A stretch of DNA of 64,000 nt from Oscarella lobularis (GCF_947507565.1 NC_089176.1:1798001-1862000), one strand, 5' to 3'; shown: positions 19,722 through 30,416, numbered from the stretch's first letter. Program-made: numbers and translations. The notes: generated by a model not told the origin, from the letters alone.

Positions 19722-21350
19722 TCACACCAAACACATTTGTAAAATAGTCTTTGCCCCAATTACTTTCTGTTTCTTCGACCCCAAGCTTGGCCGTTTGACG
19801 GCTTTTTCTCTTTTTTTAGGGGTACGCCGAGGGAAATACAGGAAAAATTTGTTGGGATCCACGGGGCCCTTTGGCTGATATTCACATCGAGGGAAGTGGC
19901 CTTGATCCTCTGCGTCAAAAGTAGAATTTAATTGCTGACAGAGTTTTTTTCGTATACAGATGTCCGATTTCAGAAGACGGAAGACGTCTTTGCCTAGTAA
20001 ACGAGACCCAAGTGCTTTTGGCCAATACTGTACAGGGCTCATTGTCGCGTCCACCTCTTCCAAACATCTAGAGCAGGCATTAATTGTATACGCAGACCGC
20101 ACATAAGCTTTACCTGAAACAATTCAGCCACTGTACTTGGAAATCCGTACATCACAACTAGACGTATGTCAGGTATATCAATTCCCTAAAGAAGTGTCGC
20201 GCGACTTCCGCCAGCAGAAAATTTTACCCACCATGTCGAATCCTATTGTCGGAACAACAACTGTTATTTCCCCTCTCCGGAATTTGGTCTCAACGTCTTG
20301 TCGAGTAGACTCAGTCAGCGATGAATGGTGGATGCCAGTGGCTCCGGCTTTCGAGAGTAGTAGCCACAACGTTGCTGCCTCGTCTTTACTTCTTACGAAA
20401 ACAATTGTTTTACTCAAAGATTTTTCTGACAGATTTCTGATGATTGGCAATAGCGAGTCCTAAAAACCTTGTACTGAAAAGTGAGTGCATAGCACAAAGT
20501 AATTTTTTCACTTCATGACTCCGTTTCTTTTCATGAAATAGGAAGAACATATTTGCCCGGTTAATTGGCCGCAGGACAACGACGGGTTTTTGAAGCCCGA
20601 CACGATGACAAATGGACTCCATGACGTTCGTCGTGGCTGTTGCCGTGAGAACCATGAAAGGACAGGTCAGATGGTCTCGCAATTTGAACAACATCCGGTA
20701 ATCTCTTGGAAAATCGTCTCTCCTAATTTCAGGAGTTAGCCACTCGCCCAGCCTTACAGGTACATTCACTAACCACTCGGAAACGCAGTGAGCTTCGTCG
20801 ACGGCAACAAGACGGATCTGTGCTTTCAGCTTTTTCTTCAAAATGAAAACCCATCTTGAGCACATAGCACTTTCAGGTGACATGTAAACTAAGATTAACT
20901 TATGAGAAAGCCGTTATACGTTATGTATCCATGACTATTACAGAAACGACACGATCTAATCTGGTCGTCCGTCAGAGATGCCACTTGCTCTGGATTAACG
21001 AGGTCGACAGCGCTTAAGTTAGCACTTCGCAGTTTGGCTACCTGAAAGAAGCGGTAAACACGTAGCTGACGGCATATCACAGAGTGTACCTAGTCTTTCA
21101 TTAATGCCTTTAGTGGGCTAACGATCATAGCAGACGCAGAGGGCCCCATGGTGACGATCGGCAACTGGTAACATAGCGTCTTCCCTGCGTTGTCCAACAT
21201 ACGCACTACAACATCGTTTCCCTCCAGGACTGATACTACGGCCTTCCTTTGGCCGGGAAGGAAATCGCTGAAACCGAAGACACTGCGCAGTGTTTGTTCA
21301 GCTGCTTTTTCAATGTCCGCAACGCTGCTTTCGGCCGACATGGGGCCCAA
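19722..21350 (-). pseudogene. RecQ-family helicase carried by the transposon
   Basis: An ATP-dependent 3'-5' DNA helicase of the RecQ type, in about five exons. Exon 1 (21350-21090) has FGFSDFLPGQRKAV (motif 0) and LDNAGKTLCYQLP (motif I), then SPLKALMKD (Ia). The next exon carries AKLRSANLSAVDL. Then 20883-20467 has MSPESAMCSRW, VAVDEAHCVSEW (motif II, DEAH), LTATAT (III) and NRANMFFLFHEKK. 20450-20178 has a helicase-C stretch with TIGFDMVG (V). The last exon has VVMYGFPSTVAELFQ, then MFGRGGRD (VI) in a neighbouring frame, and a short Cys-containing tail ending DPNKFF. The usual TGGGKS P-loop reads DNAGKT, and a frameshift follows motif VI, so this copy is probably inactive. It converges with the DUF6589 gene. 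Confidence 0.88.
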
Positions 21351-21371
21351 GACGAGGATTCGAAGATCCCG

Positions 21372-21554
21372 CTTCTAACGTACGCGCGTGTGATGTCATC
21401 GGCGACTAACTAAGTTATTGTAATCCAGACACAGTGGGCCACACCCTGCCCCACCCCCGCTTGTGGGCCATGACGCAGACGAGTGGTACCAGGCCCTTCT
21501 CCCCTTCCGTGTTTATACGGGAGATCAGGGAGAAGGGACTGGCTTGCGAGGCTA
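21372..21554 (-). repeat. Right terminal inverted repeat
   Basis: The complement of 16549-16712. The terminal 65 bases form a hairpin built on CCCTTCTCCCC and GGGAGAAGGG. Confidence 0.92.
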
Positions 21555-21563
21555 GTCCGCCGT

Positions 21564-22640
21564 TCCACGCCTTTACGGTCGAGTTGTCGAATGATTTCAC
21601 AACGTGAAGAGAGCTGGTCCAAAAACTTGGCCAGGTAGTTGATCATGCCCGAGAATCTGCGCACGTCGTGAACGTTAGTGGGCTGTGGCATCTTCACGAT
21701 GGATTCGACTTTCTTGTGGTCCGGTGCTGGAACGGAGCTAGTGAGCCTGTATCCCACGAAAGTAGTCGACTTCTGGTAGTCGAAGTTTCGTTTTGTCCGG
21801 ATTCAATTTCAGGCCTTTTTTTGCGTGACGGTTGCAGGAATGCGGATAGATTGGCGTCGTGGTCCTTGATCGCTTCTTCAGTCGTAGATCCAGAGCCAAT
21901 AATCAAGAAATCGTCAGCAATGACATGTACGCCATTGAGACCCTCGATGATCTTGTGCATTCGTTGCTACCATTCTTCAGGCGCGGAAGCAATGTCAAAA
22001 GGCATCATGAGCCATCGGTATCTGCCACGTGGCGTGTAGAACGTTGGGTAGTAGTTCGAGCGTGTAACCAATTTCACCTGCCAAAATCCTGTCTTGGCGT
22101 CCAGGACTGAGTAGATTTGGCATTCTGTAGACGAGATGCTATTTCATCAAAAGTCGGCAATTGGTAGTGCGGGCGCTTAATAGCTTTGTTCACTTCCGGA
22201 GGGTCGATGCAAAGTCGGACTTTTCGAAACGGTTGGCATGCGTACAGCAACCATGCAATTGACCCAATCAGTGGGATCAGTTACTTAAGGCTGTAACTGT
22301 ACCTTAGCACAATAGATTACTCTGCACGTAACATGGTGACAGAGGTGGGATCAGTAACTGGAGCAATGACATCTAAAGATATCAGGCGGTCCAATTCTTC
22401 TTCAACAATGTCTTGCAGCGCGATGGAGACTCGTCGTGGCGAAATGACGTGCGGGGCGACATCCGGATTTAGCTAAATGGAGTATTCACCTGGGATCGTG
22501 TCCAGTCCCGTAAAAACGTCGGCATACTGCTTTAGAATTGGATCTGTAATCGGCTTCGTTGTAGCTTCGCCTTGTGCCTTTGGAGTAGTCGTCACGTGAT
22601 CACAGTCTTTAATCTCTATTTGTCCCATGTCCTTGCTTGT
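21564..22640 (-). pseudogene. Gypsy A: reverse transcriptase
   Basis: Minus-strand RT pieces: VAVRMPTGKVRLCIDPPEVN and HYQLPTFDEIASRL (about 22100-22240), VIADDFLIIG (about 21900, with A-D-D where YVDD/YIDD is usual), then DVRRFSGMINYLAKFL (about 21650), the normal connection to RNase H. The frame is broken by a TAG in the segment EYSI*LNPDVAPHVIS (about 22475) and by a 74-bp insertion at 22285-22358. The same two defects occur in the copy at 40712-41729. It is split from its RNase H by the 5.0 kb transposon. Confidence 0.85.
22285..22358. repeat. Antisense LTR-end insertion inside gypsy RT
   Basis: A 74-bp block that matches the sequence just outside gag at 23773-23835 (PBS-like TGGTGACAGGAG plus LTR end), in inverted orientation relative to pol. 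It is flanked by the 14-bp direct repeats GTGGGATCAGTTAC (22271-22284) and GTGGGATCAGTAAC (22345-22358). The identical insertion is in the other copy at 41423-41510. Confidence 0.8.
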
Positions 22641-22648
22641 TTGCAAAC

Positions 22649-23762
22649 TCAATAGCGGAACAACATTCCTTGGACGACGTATAAGAAGACGTCGTATCCT
22701 TGTCCGTTTCGATCGAGTACGAGTCTGGCAGTGCCTTTCGGTTTATTCGTTGCTTTGTTGTGCATGATGAAAACCGTATTCGTTGGTAGCAAATTCACGC
22801 CATTTTCATCTCCCGTAGCAGTGACGTAATCGCTGAAGGGTATGACGTTGCACTGTGTTCCCGTATCGATTTGGAATGTGATCTCGTGGGCGGTGCCATG
22901 CACGCGAAAGGTCGCAGTGGCTTTACTCGATCGTAGTGGCCCTTTTTCTGGCACTTTCGGCACGTTTTGTCTCGTGCGGGACATGCGTCGCGCTTCGCGG
23001 CGTGCTCGCCCCCACAATAGTCGCATTTAGAGCCTCCGTAGTGTAGCAAACGGCCCGGTTTCGACTGTTTTCCTTCTGGGGCGTTGCCAGTCGGCTTCGC
23101 GGATTGTTGACGTTGTTTCCGACGAGGACGTCCCCGCCGTTGGGTAACATGATGAGCCGCTGCGCTGCAATCGACCTCCGCGGTGACAGCCTCGGCGCGA
23201 TAACTACTGGTTTCGGCGAAGCGTAGCATGCGGCAGCACTCCGCGAGGGTTAACTGACTCTTGTCGAACAATTTCTGTCGCGGCGATTTACTGCGTATCC
23301 TGTTGATAAGGTGATCTCTTATCTGCTCATCTTTGACGTCGCCGAAGTCACACAGATGTGCCAGCTGCGTGACCGCAATGATGAAGTCGTTGTTCGATTC
23401 ACCGCTCGACTGTGTGCGCGAGTAGAAGTTGTGTCGCTCGAGGGGTCGACTTTCGGCTTGCAATATTCCTCGAATTTCGCGAGGACAGCTTCGATCGTGA
23501 TGTGCGATTCCTGATCCGCGTCGTTGGGATCGGCGTTAGCAGGGCGGTCGAAAACGAAGGTTTCGTAGAGGTCCAGGCCGGCGTCCCCAATGATGTTGAG
23601 GAGCGTCGCCACCTGGTCGGCGCTGTCATCTTCGTAGACCTTTGCGGCGCGATAGTACGACAGCCATGCGCGCTTGAATTTCTTCCACTTCTCTTCTCGC
23701 CGTTGTAAGTCGGATCGCTGAGATCGAGCGAGCTGCTCAGGCAAGCGGACGGGGCGAGTCAT
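22649..23762 (-). pseudogene. Gypsy A: gag and protease
   Basis: Gag starts at 23762 (MTRPVRLPEQLARSQRSDLQ) and includes WKKFKRAWLSYYRAAKVYED. After a frameshift near 23440 comes SGESNNDFIIAVTQLAHLCD and DHLINRIRSKSPRQKL. The nucleocapsid has CDYCGGEHAAKRDAC and CRKCQKKGHYD (about 22950-23030), two variant zinc knuckles. A deletion then joins this to the retropepsin ATFRVHGTAHEITFQIDTGT with QCNVIPFSDY (22840-22900, D-T-G active site). Comparison with the copy at 40712 shows about 120 bp missing between knuckle and protease here. Confidence 0.88.
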
Positions 23763-23772
23763 AATCAGACTC

Positions 23773-23840
23773 CTGTCACCACGTTACGTGCAGAGTAATC
23801 TATTGTGCTAAGGTACAGTTACAGCTAAGAGTAACTAGCA
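23773..23840 (-). repeat. Gypsy A: PBS and LTR 3' end
   Basis: In minus sense the sequence before gag reads as an LTR end (CTGCACGTAAC), then TGGTGACAGGAG, a TGG-starting candidate primer-binding site, about 10 bases from the gag ATG. The outer boundary of the LTR was not found. Confidence 0.55.
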
Positions 23841-25095
23841 AACAGGAAGTAGACGGAACACAACCACACCCAACATATAGATATTAACTTGATGTTCGGC
23901 TCAATTCCTGGATAACCTTTTCAGTTTTTAGCGTTTCTTCCGCCCTGTGAGGGATATGCCAATCCAAATCGACTCACCGGACAAATGTTCGGTGCTCTAT
24001 GTAGCGAAACGGACTTCGCTTGATCGACGATTTGAGCGTGGACACTGAGCATACACACTGAGCAGCGACTCGCTAAGCCTACACGAACAACGACTGTTGC
24101 AACGAGCTGCTAAGTTCTCTACAGTAAAATGCAATTATCGCGCGTAATTTTTCATGCGCTGTCGGTACGCTATACATGGCCGAGGAAGACAACATCGACG
24201 AGATAATAGCGTTTGCGGAAATCTCTTGGGTCAATTCAGCAGACAAAACGCGTTTGAACCGTACGAGGCTCGCATAGCAGAGGGCTTGGGTTTAATCAAT
24301 TTGTATTCTGTGTTTCGTGTTTCGTATTTTGTATTTCATATCTCGTATTTCGTTCTTGGTGTTTCAAATACTTCGTACGTCGTACTTATCTTGGTCACGC
24401 CGTGAATTTTAGTTTTATTTGCATGCAAGAATCAGCGTTTACTGCGCAACTCAGGCAGTAGTATGACGCTACTAGAGAAAAAAAGCCTTAGAACAACTAG
24501 CAGACAATCTACTACGCAACAAAAGCAGTAGTAGGATTCCGCTACAAGAAACAACTAAGTCCTGTTCATCGATGGTGGTTCCTGCAACAACCATCAGGCT
24601 TTCTCATAACAACCAGTCACCGAGAAGACGACCCTCCTCCGTGACTTGAAAGTGACTCACTTTGGAGAAGAACTTTTACGAATGGCAAAGGTTTTTGCCA
24701 GGGCTCGACCGGTGCGACAGTTGAGGGCAGTCCTTAACTTGATCATCGCCAAACCAAGCGACGCAGGTCTCGCATCCTATGATCGCTTGGCAGCATGACG
24801 CAACCATTGGTGGTTCATCGAGAGGCTTTTTTTGAGGCAAATACGGCAGGGAAATGAATTCTGCACAGCGGTCTTCATAGACGCAGGAATGACTTTAGCA
24901 GACCGTTTCATGCACTTGGTGACCTTGGCATTCTACCTTTCTTCTCGATGCCGAGTCGTCATCGTCTGTGTCACACTGAAGAAGCCTGTCAAATTAATCT
25001 GGAGCGGTTGGTGCGTCAAATTCGACATCCACATCATTGAAGAGAACGTCACAGCGTCGCCTCTGTGCGGTATAGCGAAGGCTTCGTCGTCAAGA
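23841..25095. other. Unassigned, partly low complexity
   Basis: Probably includes the remainder of the gypsy A LTR. 24300-24375 is a decayed TTTCGTATT-type simple repeat. An open frame at 24832-25257 has no recognisable motif and runs into a dispersed repeat. No gene supported. Confidence 0.4.
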
Positions 25096-25366
25096 GCTAT
25101 ACCCCTTTTTTATTGGATTTCGAAAGCAGCAAGGATTTATCAAAATTGGCTGTTAACTCGGAAATTTTACGTTGTAGACTGTCCGGAGAGACGCAGGCAC
25201 CTAGTCGGTTTAGACGAACGAAACTCCTCTTTTTCAAACCGGATTGCCAAAGCTTAGTGACAGCACGTACTGAAACGCCGACATTCTAGCATTGCGCTGC
25301 CGCAGAGTAATCGATGCCGCCAAGCATAGAGGCCCTTTACAGTGATATAATGGCTGCTGTGTGTCT
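25096..25366. repeat. Dispersed 270-bp repeat, copy 1
   Basis: Matches 30760-31017 in the same orientation over its whole length (GCTATxCCCCTTTTTxATTG to GGCTGCTGTGTGTCT), at roughly 90% identity by eye with a few small indels. The two copies lie outside both ends of the Tc1-like transposon. Confidence 0.85.
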
Positions 25367-26351
25367 TTAACCCGTTTTATTAATAACACGACCGCCAAAA
25401 AAGGCGTTTTAATTGGGTTTCAAAAAATTCACTACTTGTTTAAAACTGGTTTTAGATGTTTAGTAGGGTTTAAAATTAATATAAAAACATGCCAAAGAAA
25501 AAATTTTAAGAGTAATTTCTCCCTGTATAACTGGCCTCCTAAGTTCACAAAATCCACGCACAAAACACGCGATTTTTTCCGCTTAGTGGTAAACGAAGTT
25601 GTACCTATTAGTAAACTTGCAAAGTAACTAAAACTGGGCTAAACAACTCGTTTATGCACAGAAAACCACCAAAAGATTGCGTTTTCTGTAGGCGTGTTCG
25701 GATCCTACAGTGCTTATCAGCATAAAAGTGATAATGATGTGGTAGCGTGCTTTATTTGCTCGTAGTTCAAATTCGGCTGATTTTTTCGTACCCCTAAAGA
25801 ACTTTGTAGCTCCAGAAGGCTTTTCTCTACATGCTGCCGAATTATTTAATCGCCTCTTGCTTCTCGCGGCGAAATACGTTCAATCAAGCGCGAGAAAAGG
25901 CTCGCTTCGTTTTTCTTCACCCTTTGCTATTTTCCGCTCTTCTTACCTTCGAATTGCTTATCGATGTAGGACAAGAGTTTTCATCGTTTCCGATTTTCGT
26001 CTCCTTCTTCCTTCTTCAAAGAAAGCGATTACGTACCTTTTTCCATTATTCGTGTTTTGCGACGAAACGACACGATGAATCCTCTTCAACTTTGCATTAG
26101 CTACAACCTATAAAGTGCCAATGTTTTCATCGTTTCGATTTTTTTCCATACCTCTTCATTCTGTCGAAAAGCTCGTTTTCACAAGAACTGTAAAATCGCT
26201 TAGCGTGCGCTAGCGTAAGACGTATGGCGGAAAAAAGCATCTTGCGCGTTTTGTCAAGGGCGTGAAATTTTACCCTGGTATGCCATACATACGAGATTGT
26301 CAGGACATTTCCTGCGTTTAGGAGGCAGGCAACTGTCACGATTCCAATGCG

Positions 26352-26651
26352 GTGGCTGTCTTCGTCAATCTGGGTAATGAAAGCGTGATGGCCGGCCACT
26401 TGGAGGCACCGATTGCCAGAATTCTTGGTCCTCTCTTGCGCGACAGGGTCGTCGAGGCAAAAGGGTTTGTCTTTAGTTTGCCCAGCAGTCCTAAATTCAG
26501 CCATTATTATATCAGGTTTTTCATTACCTCTCCCTTGGCCAATAAATCCCGCTGCTTGTCCGATCGTATCGCTGAAGCAGTCGTGAAGGTGTATGGAGAA
26601 GGCGACGACATAAAGCGACTTAGAGACTCCCTAAAAATAACCTATAAATAA
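26352..26651 (+). CDS. Hypothetical ORF in the Tc1-like element
   Basis: A 99-residue frame, MAVFVNLGNESVMAGHLEAP, followed by IARILGPLLRDRVVEAKGF and ending RLRDSLKITYK. The composition is protein-like and the start is in a good ATG context, but I recognise no domain. It converges on the transposase gene from the opposite strand. It may be a passenger exon. Confidence 0.35.
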   Translation: MAVFVNLGNESVMAGHLEAPIARILGPLLRDRVVEAKGFVFSLPSSPKFSHYYIRFFITSPLANKSRCLSDRIAEAVVKVYGEGDDIKRLRDSLKITYK

Positions 26652-26690
26652 TATATATATATGATATAATACATATAATATTTATTTTTT
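26647..26690. repeat. AT-rich microsatellite
   Basis: A run of AT/ATA units between the hypothetical frame and the tandem repeat. Confidence 0.8.
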
Positions 26691-26721
26691 GCAAAGGACA
26701 ACTTTCTGCTTCAAAGCAAAT

Positions 26722-26788
26722 GGCTTTTAAAAAGCCGGGGTTTGGCTTTTAGAAAAGCCGGGGTTTGGCTTTCAGAAAAGCCGGGGTT
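26722..26788. repeat. 22-bp tandem repeat, 3 copies
   Basis: Three copies of AAAAGCCGGGGTTTGGCTTT with spacer changes, ending three bases before the transposase stop codon. Each unit can fold (AAAGCC...GGCTTT). Confidence 0.85.
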
Positions 26789-26790
26789 AC

Positions 26791-28845
26791 CTAATCGGTC
26801 ACGAAGACCCTACGATGCGACTTGTACACTTTCACTGCCTTTTCAACCTCGCGACCGCCTAACACATGTACGTCACTATTTGGAGGACAGCAAGAAAATC
26901 AAGAGTACCACCATACCTCTTTACACCCAGAAAGATACGAGTACTGGTAATCCCAAACTTTCCGGAAATGCCTCCTATTCGTATCCTCCGATATTGAAGC
27001 GAGCGCGTCGTCGACGATGTTTTTCAGCGCAGCGAAACTGTAATTGCAGTGCGCCCGAGCATAACGTTTTGCGTCTCCCCAGTGTCGTTCGATCGGACTA
27101 TTGATTTGATTGATATTTTGGAAAAGGGGCTATTTCTGCACTTCTTACTTCAACTCGCAGTGAAATTTCGGAGTAAAAAGACAAAAATGGCCCCACGATG
27201 TCAACAGCATCTCGATTTCGGACTTTTCCGCAGCGAAGTCTGGGTGTCTTGAAAGGGCGTCCTCCATGTCTTTCTTTAGCATTCCGCGAATATCGACACC
27301 TCTTTCCGTCAAGACCTGAGTAATTATTAAAATGTTAGAGTATATACTTTGTACCATATGAGGTAATTTACTGCTGCCAATCCTTTTGGGACGCCATTCT
27401 CGTCGACCATACGAAACGGACGCCCATTCCATACGGTGTCCCGCATGATCGGTTGAACGCCTGCTGGCCCAACGTTCATCCTCGAGGCGACGAGCGCATC
27501 CGGAGCCTTCGCAGTGTGGTTCGAGCTGTTATCGAACACAAATAGGAGATCGAAGAACTGAGGCGAGTATTTCAGTTCCGCAATTTCCACTGCCGTTCTC
27601 AGCTGTGCCATCATGTTCGTCTCCAGAAGCCCTCTCGATTGACGCCCAGCTCCAAAGTCTTTCGTGCACGCTGAGGAAGATGACGCTGAGGAGCAGGAAG
27701 CGCCGCATACTCTTCGTCTGTGAAGCCGAGAAAACCGTTAAAATTGTCGACGAAGTCCGACACCATGATGCTAGGTCCTTTTCCCTTTGTAGATACATAC
27801 AGTATAATGTATTAACAAAAAATAGTTAGTGAGATGAATACCTTGTGCTTCAATACTGTCTGCTCTTTGTTGCCCCAAAAATAACGCTGGTCGTCGTTTG
27901 ATTGGAATATCGATTCATCATGATAAATTATCACCAAGCGTTTTTCAGCGGAAGAATCTGCTAAATATTATTTATGTTCGAATCACCTATTTAATTACAC
28001 GGTTTTTCCTAACCTATGCTTGCAAACTGATCTACGACGCCGTCACTGGGAAGCGGAGGGGGCTTGTGCAGGGAAGTGAGCAATGAGAGCGTCAAAAGGT
28101 AGTTTTCCCTGTATTCGACTACGTCTTCCCTAAATTTCAAAAATCTAAATTAAAAGTTAATTAGGTAAAAAATTAGTGTGTATTACCTTTCGTGTCCGTC
28201 AAGGTACACGGACTTTACTGTCGAATCTTTTCGCGAGAAGCCCATCGAGTGAAGAAATCGACATCCGGTTGCAATCGATATGGACGTCGGGAATCCAGGG
28301 TGCAGGTGAGGCGTATTCGGAATAAGATCGTCGTTAACGAACTTGAAGAAATCCGAAATCGTCATGTTCGGCCTCCATCGAACGCACGAGTTCATTCGAG
28401 CCCACTTCCGGGCATTCGATTCGAGGTCTTCATTGATCATAATGAAGACCCGCCCGTACTTCCCGCGACGATAGTTGGAAAACTCGCCGCTGTTCTGAAC
28501 GTAATCACTGCGCCATCGCATGATCGACGCTTCCGACGACCCCAAAATGTTGGCTGCCAAGCGAGCAGACTTTACAAGAGCCTTTCGAGAGTGGCGCAGC
28601 AGGAGTTCGACTATGAGTAGCGCAACCCTCTTCTTGTTGTCACCCAGCCGTGTTTGACACCACGTCTTCTTTATACTCTCCCAGAGATCAAAGTCATCGC
28701 CGGTCTGCTTGTCGAATTCGACAACGGCGGTTTCAACTCCAGATTCGGCCGGTGTCGGCTCTTCCGCGTGGTGGTCGCCTTCGTCACCCTCTTCGGCATC
28801 CAGAAAAGATGTACGTTCTGCGCATTCACGCGTTATAATCTGCAT
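26791..28845 (-). CDS. DDE transposase, Tc1/IS630-like (spliced)
   Basis: The enzyme for cut-and-paste transposition. Exon 1 (28845-28184) has an acidic N-terminus, an HTH-like region (AARLAANILGSSEASIMRWR), ISDFFKFVNDDLIPN, and a conserved KSVYLDGHER end. After an intron the next exon reads EDVVEYRENYLLTLSLLTS. Then HDESIFQSNDDQRYFWG carries the first catalytic Asp (about 27890), LLFVFDNSSNHTAKAPDALV the second (27545), followed by MRDTVWNGRPFRMVDENGVP. TPKFHCELK and, across an intron, PIERHWGDAKRYARAHCNY carry the catalytic Glu (about 27090). The end KVYKSHRRVFVTD stops at 26791. This family, with its YxDGHER and FHCELNPIERxW signatures, is widespread in corals, sponges and fungi. Intron borders (GT-AG, 45-90 bp) fit. 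I see no inactivating stop, but exons were joined by eye. Confidence 0.88.
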
Positions 28846-28944
28846 AACGTCTCCAACGCATTATATTTCACCAATAGTAGCTTTTCGCAGGTCGTTTAGG
28901 CGTCGACCTCTCTTTCGGTACAATCGGCGGAGTGAGCGCTTGAC

Positions 28945-29781
28945 CAGGAATACTAGATGATAGGGATTAGAAACGCACGCATGGTACTGTACATTGTGAC
29001 GCATGATGCGTGTCACGGCCACGCCCCCTCACCAGCTTGTTACCTCTGTCAAATAATTATCGATATCTCCAAATCTGAAAGCTGCAGAGCCTTCTAATTA
29101 TTTGTCAAGGTTTGGAAATGACTACGAATTAATTTCCTTCTGTCGTTTTTATCAAACGAGTTCTGCTTACGACGATTTTGGCCCGTTTCTCTTCAGCACG
29201 CGACTTTGTGCAATTTTTATGATTGTTTGAAAGGATTTCAGATCCCCAAAGTCTATTCGAATATTAGACTATAAACGTCAAAGTGCAACTGTCTTGCCCA
29301 AGATCGTCTGTCATTCCTAATCACCAGATTAGAGGCAATTTTGCAATTTGCCAATAGAGTTGCTTAGCAGAAAATCGTCTCGATTTTGACGGTTAGAAAC
29401 CAGTAATGATTTTGGGCAAGACAGTTACACTTTGAGGTATATTGTCAACAATTTGAATGAACTTTGGGGTTCTGAAAACCTCTAGAACGATCATAACAAT
29501 TGCACAAAGTCACGGTGATGGGGTGCTGTAAGGAAACGGCTCGAAATCGTCTTCAAGACATCATTGTTTTGCTTAAAACGACAATAGGAAGTGTTACAAA
29601 GGCATTTTGCAACCTTTCCAAAATTATTCACTTGCTCTCCAGCTTTTTGATTTGGAGAAATCGGGAAATTACTTAGGAGAGGTCAAAAGGACGTGGAGGG
29701 GGGCGTGCCGTGTCACTTAAGTTGCGTCACAATGTACAGTACCATGCGCGCGTTTCTTATCCCTATTATCTAGTATCCCTG
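28945..29781. mobile_element. Second long palindromic MITE, 7-bp TSD
   Basis: An 837-bp palindrome centred near 29363. The ends are CAGGAATACTAGATGATAGG and the complement of CAGGGATACTAGATAATAGG. Arms can be followed inwards through matches such as AACTGTCTTGCCCAAGATCG (29288) and its complement near 29415. The flanks are GCTTGAC at 28938-28944 and 29782-29788. It is inserted just upstream of the Tc1-like transposase. No coding capacity. Confidence 0.85.
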
Positions 29782-30416
29782 GCTTGACACTCGGAGCAGT
29801 GCGATGCATGGCGAACGAGAAAAAGTATGGAATGAATGAAATAGTAGTGCACGCTAGCGAGGAATTTAAATTTCGCGGGTAAAAATGCGTGGGTGGGGTT
29901 GCCTGTGACTAACGGTCAACAAACGCGCGCTATAGTGACGATACGGATTCCTGAACACTCATTGGCCCAAATACAACTACGCGAATTTTACGATTAGAGG
30001 CTTCTACGCCATTATCATCATGTAAAGAAACTCCTAATCAATAGAGGGATATGCAGTATGAAGCTATACGGCTTTAAATTACTGAGCTAGAGCGCGCTAA
30101 CTGATTATCATATGCTGATAAGCACTGTATGACGCACTAACTACGTCAGCGAAACACGATCAATGTCGAAAAGGGTTGTTTGCACACGGACAAGCTTGCT
30201 TTGCAAGTGAAAACTGCTTTTCGAAACCCAACATTTTCATTCGCGCCCAAAAATGACAGAAAAGGCCTAAAAACAGCAAAAGCGAGCCCGTAAAAAAGTG
30301 CGTTAGGGTATATAAGAGGTTCTTAGAAGCTGTACGGGACAATGCATGGCTTTGGCGGGCCTAAATTTCGAAAAACTGATCATGCGCATGAGGACGCCTT
30401 TTTGACTAACGAAATA

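Larger units (their letters stand above)
16549..21554. mobile_element. DUF6589 + RecQ DNA transposon, 5.0 kb
   Basis: A complete-looking DNA transposon. The terminal inverted repeats are 16549-16712 and 21372-21554 (about 165-183 bp), starting TAGCCTCGCAAGCCAGTCC and ending as its complement. Each repeat contains its own hairpin (CCCTTCTCCC...GGGGAGAAGGG). A perfect 9-bp target-site duplication, GTCCGCCGT, lies at 16540-16548 and 21555-21563. The interior carries two spliced, converging genes: a DUF6589-type protein (plus strand) and a RecQ-type helicase (minus strand). The insertion splits the RNase H region of a gypsy element. Both genes show some decay. A 9-bp duplication is known from Mutator-like and a few other superfamilies, but neither gene looks like a Mutator transposase. 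Confidence 0.92.
25706..30129. mobile_element. Tc1/IS630-like DNA transposon, 4.4 kb
   Basis: Bounded by inverted TACAGTGCTTATCAGCATA (25706) and its complement TATGCTGATAAGCACTGTA (30111-30129), with a short further match (TGATAAT). The terminal TA fits the TA target duplication of Tc1/mariner elements. The interior holds a spliced DDE transposase (26791-28845, minus), a small opposite-strand frame, a tandem repeat and a nested palindromic MITE. Only about 25-30 bp of the inverted repeat is visible, so the ends are probable rather than certain. Confidence 0.7.

Noticed and set aside
19722..21350. Cellular RecQ gene of the host
   Set aside because: It lies wholly between the inverted repeats and target-site duplications of a transposon, has a second copy at 15240-16060, and is decayed.
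16549..21554. Mutator-like (MULE) element, because of the 9-bp duplication
   Set aside because: Neither gene shows the MULE transposase motifs or a SWIM/zinc-knuckle layout; the plus-strand gene follows DUF6589 order instead.
24832..25257. 141-residue plus-strand open frame as a gene
   Set aside because: Its second half is the dispersed 270-bp repeat and the first half has no recognisable motif.
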